From Verrucomicrobiales bacterium (GTDB lineage: Bacteria > Verrucomicrobiota > Verrucomicrobiia > Limisphaerales > JAFMIX01), in the NCBI GenBank assembly GCA_017853785.1, contig JAFMIX010000142.1, positions 1 through 5,959 on the forward strand: a stretch of 5,959 bases of DNA, written 5' to 3'. The notes beneath the pieces were generated by a model. The model worked only from the letters and a program-made list of their open reading frames with translations. It ran no database searches and had not been told where the DNA came from. Below are positions 1 through 3,613 of this stretch, piece by piece. Position 1 is the stretch's first letter. The number at the start of each line of letters is the position of its first letter. Both the position numbers and the translations under genes were made by a program.

Positions 1-8
1 GGCGGTCC

Positions 9-275
9 TCAGGCGGCCCCGGCCGTCTTGGCTAGTTTTCGGCTCAGGAACTGGCCGACCTTGTTCACGCTGTCCAGGTTTTCCGGCACCATTTCTTCGG
101 GCTCGATCTTGATGTCGTAGGTCTGCTCCAGAAACATGACCAGTTCCAGCATCCCGGTCGAGTCGATGATGCCGCTGTCAAGGAACGAGGTGTCGTCCTT
201 GTCCTGCAGCGCGGCGGCGTCGCCGAAAATGAAGTTGGTGATGATGAAGTCGCGGATTTCTTTGGTGTGATTCAT
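9..275 (-). CDS. stand-alone acyl carrier protein
   Basis: An 88-residue acidic protein of normal acyl carrier protein length. The phosphopantetheine attachment motif is visible as D38-S39-T40-G41 (context GIIDSTGMLEL), so Ser39 should carry the prosthetic group, followed by the expected helix II (MLELVMFLEQTY) and the late conserved stretch PENLDSVNKVGQFL. It would hold an activated acyl group as a thioester in the cytoplasm. The sequence resembles specialised carriers that sit beside AMP-forming ligases in exopolysaccharide or exosortase-associated loci more than the housekeeping fatty-acid AcpP, and no fatty-acid synthesis genes are nearby. It is the last gene visible in the minus-strand run, 38 bp after the SGNH-like gene, and ends nine bases from the window edge. 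The ATG at 275 is chosen because it gives the standard length; no Shine-Dalgarno is present, but CCAACC precedes the ATG. The family call is firm; the acyl substrate is unknown. Confidence 0.93.
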   Translation of the reverse strand: MNHTKEIRDFIITNFIFGDAAALQDKDDTSFLDSGIIDSTGMLELVMFLEQTYDIKIEPEEMVPENLDSVNKVGQFLSRKLAKTAGAA

Positions 276-276
276 C

Positions 277-282
277 GGTTGG
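277..282 (-). promoter_or_regulatory. CCAACC motif before carrier protein start
   Basis: The minus strand reads CCAACC, then G, then the ATG at 275. It is a one-base-shorter version of the CCAAACC seen before the two genes upstream; no Shine-Dalgarno is visible in the 38-bp gap. Function unproven. Confidence 0.3.
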
Positions 283-313
283 AGTCAAAGGTGCGGCACA
301 ATTCAGGAGGGCA

Positions 314-1282
314 TCATGGGGCGAGGCCCGCCCGGCGCACGGCGCGGTTGAGCAGGGGTACAAAGGCGGTGGCGGCCTTTTGGTTGCCTTCGGTGCTGGG
401 GTGGCTGTCGTAGCCGCCGCCGGTGGGATAGCGCGAGAGGTTGGCCACGCCATGGTCGGTGAGGATATCGTAGTAGTCGAACACGACGACGTTCGAGAGA
501 GGATAGTTTTTCAGCCAGCCATCGCGGTCGCTCAACCAATTGTTGAACTCCCGCGCCAGCGCGGCGCGGCGGGCGGGGACGGGACTGATGCCCAGCAGGG
601 CTTTCACCCATTGTTTCACCCGCGAGAGCGGTTTCAGTTTCGGCGCCTGCGGCGGCGCGGTGAAGCAGACGAACAACACCTCCGGGCGCTGGCGGAACTC
701 CGCCAGCAGGGCGTTGTAGGCGGCTTTGGCGTTCCACACGGTCAGGCCCGGCCCGGCGGGATTTCCCGGCGCCTGGCCGGCGGCAAGGAAGTTGTTGTTG
801 GGGAAACAGGATTTGAAAACGACGATCTGGTTGCGGCGGCCGTCCGGATAGCTTTGATCCTGGGAATCGCAGGCCAGAATTTTGTCCATTTGTCCGGCGA
901 ATTTTTCCGGCCAGTCCCGGATGTCGGTGCGTCCGCCAATCACGCTGCCATAGGAAGCCTCGCGCACTTCATAGGCGGCCGCTTGCAAGCGGTCGCGCAG
1001 CCCGCCGCCGTTGGGGTGGGACTGGTAAATGCAATTGGTCCCGACATCCGCTCCCGGCGTGGCCAGCAGGTGGCCGCCCACGGAATGATGGATGAACAAC
1101 AGCCGCAGCGGGGTGGCTGGCGGGGCATCTGCATGGGCGGAGAGGTCGAGGGGTTGCGCCGGATGATTTGGGCCGCTCATGGGGGGTTTATCAGTATCGG
1201 TTCGCCACAGGAAAAGCAATACCCCGGCCCCGACCGCGCCGGCGCCGACCAGGAGAAGTTTCAAAACTTTTTTTCGGTTCAT
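314..1282 (-). CDS. membrane-anchored SGNH-hydrolase-like protein
   Basis: A 322-residue protein. Residues 1-5 are basic (MNRKK) and residues 6-26 are a hydrophobic segment with no lipobox cysteine, so it is a signal anchor or uncleaved signal peptide placing the rest outside the cytoplasmic membrane. A linker of about 30 residues follows. The globular part starts with LRLLFIHHSVGG (59-70), where Ser67 sits in the position of the SGNH block I nucleophile. Then come IGGRTDIRDW (115-124), IVVFKSCFPNNNF (153-165), a beta strand VLFVCFTAPP (202-211) and a C-terminal YDSHPSTEGNQKAA (291-304), whose Asp292/His294 resemble the catalytic block V. The HHS, FKSCFPN and HPSxxGNQKA motifs match an uncharacterised SGNH-like family I recognise from environmental bacterial genomes. 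Esterase, deacetylase or acyltransferase activity is inference only. It lies between ligase (46 bp) and carrier protein (38 bp), so it probably works with them. The ATG at 1282 is the natural start because it opens the anchor sequence. Confidence 0.85.
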   Translation of the reverse strand: MNRKKVLKLLLVGAGAVGAGVLLFLWRTDTDKPPMSGPNHPAQPLDLSAHADAPPATPLRLLFIHHSVGGHLLATPGADVGTNCIYQSHPNGGGLRDRLQAAAYEVREASYGSVIGGRTDIRDWPEKFAGQMDKILACDSQDQSYPDGRRNQIVVFKSCFPNNNFLAAGQAPGNPAGPGLTVWNAKAAYNALLAEFRQRPEVLFVCFTAPPQAPKLKPLSRVKQWVKALLGISPVPARRAALAREFNNWLSDRDGWLKNYPLSNVVVFDYYDILTDHGVANLSRYPTGGGYDSHPSTEGNQKAATAFVPLLNRAVRRAGLAP

Positions 1283-1284
1283 GC

Positions 1285-1291
1285 GGTTTGG
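1285..1291 (-). promoter_or_regulatory. CCAAACC motif before SGNH-like gene start
   Basis: The minus strand reads CCAAACC, then GC, then the ATG at 1282, matching the motif ahead of the ligase. It takes the place where a Shine-Dalgarno would be expected. Function unproven. Confidence 0.35.
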
Positions 1292-1314
1292 CGAAAGCGG
1301 CAGAGCCGCCTTCG
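1292..1314. other. imperfect hairpin between ligase and SGNH-like genes
   Basis: CGAA-A-GCGGC, an AGA loop, then GCCGC-C-TTCG form a 10-bp stem with one mismatch (1296/1310), wholly inside the 46-bp intergenic gap. Read on the minus strand the stem ends in GCTTTCG, giving only a short T stretch, so termination would be weak. It may set relative expression of the two genes or protect the upstream message. Seen directly; function inferred. Confidence 0.5.
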
Positions 1315-1328
1315 GTCGGGGAATCCTG

Positions 1329-2864
1329 TCAGGTTTGCGCCGCGCTTTGAAGCATTTCCTTGAGGCGCGGCTTGAGCACCTTGCCCGCGCTGTTCTGCGG
1401 CAACTGTTCCAGGAAGGTGACTTGTTCCGGCACTTTGAAGGGGGCGAGCCGCCGCCAACAGTGCGCCCGCACGGCCTCGGCGGTCAATCCCGCCCCGGAC
1501 TGGGCCACGATAACCGCGTGCACCGCCTCTCCCAGCAACTCATGCGGCACGCCCAGCACCGCGACCGCCACCACCGCCGGCAACTCCGCCACCACGTCCT
1601 CCACCTCGGTGGCGCTGACGCGGTTGCCGCCGGATTTGATCAAATCCCGGTCACGATTCACGATGTAGATGAAGCCCTCGGCGTCCACGCGGGCGAGGTC
1701 ACCGGTGTGTAATTTTCCCGCGCGGAAGAACCGGGCCGTCTCGACAGGATCATTCCAATAGCCGAGGGTGATGTTGTCCCCGCTCGCCACGATTTCGCCG
1801 ACCTCATCCGATCCGGGGCAGACCGGCATCCCCGCCGGGGTGAGTACTTCCAGCCGGGTGGCCGGCAGGCCGCAGCCGATAGAGCCGAGTTTATCCCCGA
1901 GCCGTTCCGGCGGCAGATAGCTCAGGCGGGCAGTGGCTTCGGTCTGGCCATACATCGTGTAGAAACGGACCTGGGGGAAAGCCTGCAGGATTTCGATGAT
2001 CTGCAGATTGGGCAGTTTGCCGCCGGCCTGTTGCAACCAGCGGAGCTGCGGAAAACGCAACTGGCAAAAGCGCGATTTGCGCAATAACAGTTGATACGTC
2101 GAGGGCACGCCTGCCAGCCCGGTGCACTTCTTTTGAATCATCTCCTGCAAGACGGCTTCGGGGAACAACCGGAAATTATTATTCAGCACCACCGCGCCCC
2201 CCGCGAGCAGCAGCGTGTGCAACACCGACAAGCCGTAGCAATAATGGAACGGCAGCACGACCATGGCGCGGTCCGCGGCGGTCAACCCCAGATAGCCGAT
2301 GATGTCCTGCGAATTCACCGCGATGTTCCGGTGGCTGACCATCACGCCCTTCGGGACGCCGGTGGAGCCCGAGGTGAATATCAGCGCGGCCAGACTGCTC
2401 GCGGCGTCAACTTTCGGCCAGTCGGGGGCGGAGTCGCTGCGGGCGGCCGGGGCCAAGGTGGTTTCGTCTTGGAGGACCACCTGGCATTTTTCGGCGGCGG
2501 GCCGGAGACGCTTGAATGAACTTTCCGAAACCAACAACTCCTTGGATTCCGTTTCGCGGACGAGTTGCTCCAGGGTCGCGGCGGAAACATCCGGGGGCAC
2601 CGGCACCGCGACCAGTCCGGCGCGGATGACGCCGAGGTAGGCCACGACGAAGAACGGGCAGTTCTCCGCGCAGATGACGATGCGCTCGCCGGGTTGCCGC
2701 CCGCGCGCCAACAGTCCGCGCGCGACCTGCGTGGCTTGCTGCCGCAGTTCGCCGTGGGTCAGGACGGTGTTCTTGTAGATCACCGCTGGGGAAGCGTCCG
2801 CTCCGGTGGAAAGAATGGCGGCGCCGATGTTCACGCTGGAGTGGTCCAACAAGTTTTTAGCCAT
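1329..2864 (-). CDS. AMP-forming acyl-CoA/acyl-ACP ligase
   Basis: A 511-residue class I adenylate-forming enzyme with all core motifs. The P-loop is TSGSTGVPKG (164-173), followed by SHRNI. The A5 motif is MYGQTEA (304-310), the A7 motif HTGDL (386-390), and the hinge/A8 region NRDRDLIKSGGNRVSATEVE (403-422). The catalytic Lys495 lies in NSAGKVLKPRL. It should activate a carboxylic acid with ATP to the acyl-adenylate and pass it to CoA or the phosphopantetheine of a carrier. The middle (LPFHYCYGLSVLHT, 204-217) resembles FadD-like ligases often found beside a dedicated carrier protein. Since an ACP gene lies two genes downstream, direct loading of that ACP is a plausible inference. The frame extends to a GTG at 2897, but the ATG at 2864 is preferred: the extra 11 residues are outside the family core and come from a hairpin-forming repeat, and the ATG is preceded by CCAAACC. 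The acyl substrate cannot be read from the sequence; there are no thiolation or condensation domains. Confidence 0.93.
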   Translation of the reverse strand: MAKNLLDHSSVNIGAAILSTGADASPAVIYKNTVLTHGELRQQATQVARGLLARGRQPGERIVICAENCPFFVVAYLGVIRAGLVAVPVPPDVSAATLEQLVRETESKELLVSESSFKRLRPAAEKCQVVLQDETTLAPAARSDSAPDWPKVDAASSLAALIFTSGSTGVPKGVMVSHRNIAVNSQDIIGYLGLTAADRAMVVLPFHYCYGLSVLHTLLLAGGAVVLNNNFRLFPEAVLQEMIQKKCTGLAGVPSTYQLLLRKSRFCQLRFPQLRWLQQAGGKLPNLQIIEILQAFPQVRFYTMYGQTEATARLSYLPPERLGDKLGSIGCGLPATRLEVLTPAGMPVCPGSDEVGEIVASGDNITLGYWNDPVETARFFRAGKLHTGDLARVDAEGFIYIVNRDRDLIKSGGNRVSATEVEDVVAELPAVVAVAVLGVPHELLGEAVHAVIVAQSGAGLTAEAVRAHCWRRLAPFKVPEQVTFLEQLPQNSAGKVLKPRLKEMLQSAAQT

Positions 2865-2865
2865 T

Positions 2866-2872
2866 GGTTTGG
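2866..2872 (-). promoter_or_regulatory. CCAAACC motif before ligase start
   Basis: The minus strand reads CCAAACC, one base, then the ATG at 2864. No purine-rich ribosome binding site is present. The same seven bases precede the SGNH-like gene at nearly the same distance, and a six-base variant precedes the carrier gene, so it may mark a non-Shine-Dalgarno initiation context. Function unproven. Confidence 0.35.
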
Positions 2873-2883
2873 TTTCACGCGAG

Positions 2884-2928
2884 CGGCCCGCACCCACCCG
2901 ATGGGAGAGGGGGTAGGGGTGAGGGCCG
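2884..2928. repeat. imperfect hairpin with dispersed-repeat-like half element
   Basis: Arms 2884-2895 and 2917-2928 pair over 12 positions with one mismatch (2890/2922), around a 21-nt loop. The right part, GATGGGAGAGGGGGTAGGGG followed by TGAGGG, resembles one half of the GGGAGAGGG..GGGGTGAGGG palindromic repeat that I recall from intergenic regions of many GC-rich bacteria; the expected other half is missing. It lies in the 84-bp gap between acetyltransferase and ligase genes, 19 bp before the ligase ATG. There is no T-run after it on the minus strand, so it is not a standard intrinsic terminator; an mRNA processing, stability or attenuation role is possible. Confidence 0.6.
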
Positions 2929-2948
2929 GTTGGGCCGCCGCACCGCCA

Positions 2949-3542
2949 TCAATTAGCGGCGGCGTGGGGCGGCGGCACTGCAGGCGTTCCCGCATCCAGC
3001 CGCTTGATGACCCGGGCGGGGACTCCCGCGACCAACGAGTTCGGTGGTATGGAATGCATCAGCGCCGCGCCGGCGGAAATCACGCTGCCCGCGCCGACGA
3101 TCGCGCCGGGGCCGACAATCGCCCGCGCGGCGATCCACACCCCGTCCTCGATCACAATCGGCGCGCCGGTGGGCGCGCCTTCCCGCTGTTCCGCCGGCCC
3201 GAATTCGTGCGAGCTGGTGATCAACGTCACTTGAAACGCGATGGAGACGTGGTTGCCGATGGTTATGGGCCGGGAGGCGTCCAGAAAAACCTTCCGGCAC
3301 AGGTGGACTTTTGTGCCGAGGGTGATATGGCGCGTGTCGCCGTAGAAAACGTCCTTTTCCAGCATCGCCCCGGGGCCGCACCGCAAGCCCATGAACCGCG
3401 CCAGCGCGGGCCGGACGTAGCGGTTGATGATCCAGAGGTCCGGCAGGAAATTGATGACGAGGTTGCTGAACCAGACCCAAGCGGTCACGCGCTCGAAGCC
3501 CCAGTACGCGGCCAATTTATTTTTTGAGGTCTGCCCGTTCAT
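2949..3542 (-). CDS. hexapeptide-repeat O-acetyltransferase (WcaF/LacA-like)
   Basis: A 197-residue left-handed beta-helix acyltransferase. The C-terminal half has the isoleucine/valine-rich hexapeptide pattern (APIVIEDGVWIAARAIVGPG, 127-146) ending in the family signature NSLVAGVPARVIKRL (168-182). His112 in ITSSHEF (108-114) fits the catalytic histidine of the CAT/LacA/WcaF group, which moves acetyl from acetyl-CoA to a sugar hydroxyl. Residues 18-40 are hydrophobic and aromatic (VTAWVWFSNLVINFLPDLWI), probably a membrane-touching helix in front of the helix domain, as seen in capsule and exopolysaccharide acetyltransferases. The gene lies 84 bp upstream of the ligase and 71 bp downstream of the Ig-repeat gene. 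The frame also allows a TTG start at 3596, which adds 18 residues without a recognisable feature; the ATG at 3542 is chosen. It has no clear Shine-Dalgarno. The acceptor is probably a surface-polysaccharide precursor, judged only from family and context. Confidence 0.9.
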   Translation of the reverse strand: MNGQTSKNKLAAYWGFERVTAWVWFSNLVINFLPDLWIINRYVRPALARFMGLRCGPGAMLEKDVFYGDTRHITLGTKVHLCRKVFLDASRPITIGNHVSIAFQVTLITSSHEFGPAEQREGAPTGAPIVIEDGVWIAARAIVGPGAIVGAGSVISAGAALMHSIPPNSLVAGVPARVIKRLDAGTPAVPPPHAAAN

Positions 3543-3613
3543 GCGTTCTTGTGCCAGACTTGATTGTGACGCGGTCGTGAATGGCCGGCCCTGCAAATAT
3601 CATCCCGGCCGGT

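Noticed and set aside
380..1363. A 327-codon open frame on the plus strand opposite the SGNH-like gene.
   Set aside because: The translation has no recognisable domain, is Ala/Gly/Arg-rich as expected for the antisense frame of a GC-rich gene, and the minus-strand gene has clear family motifs across the same region.
2865..2897. GTG start at 2897 giving an 11-residue longer ligase.
   Set aside because: The extension falls in the hairpin/repeat sequence, adds nothing to the family core, and the ATG at 2864 has the upstream motif shared with neighbouring genes.
2565..3527. A 320-codon plus-strand open frame across the ligase/acetyltransferase junction.
   Set aside because: Low-complexity Arg/Gly-rich translation overlapping two well-supported minus-strand genes and the gap between them.
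3543..3596. TTG start at 3596 giving an 18-residue longer acetyltransferase.
   Set aside because: The extension has no family feature, and the ATG at 3542 gives normal family length.
3583..3610. Inverted repeat GGCCGG/CCGGCC after the Ig-repeat gene, considered as a terminator.
   Set aside because: The stem is only 6 bp with a 16-base loop and has no T-run on the minus strand; in GC-rich DNA such a match is expected by chance.
3543..3613. Promoter for the four-gene run.
   Set aside because: No convincing -35/-10 pair with proper spacing is visible on the minus strand in this gap; a promoter of unfamiliar type cannot be excluded.
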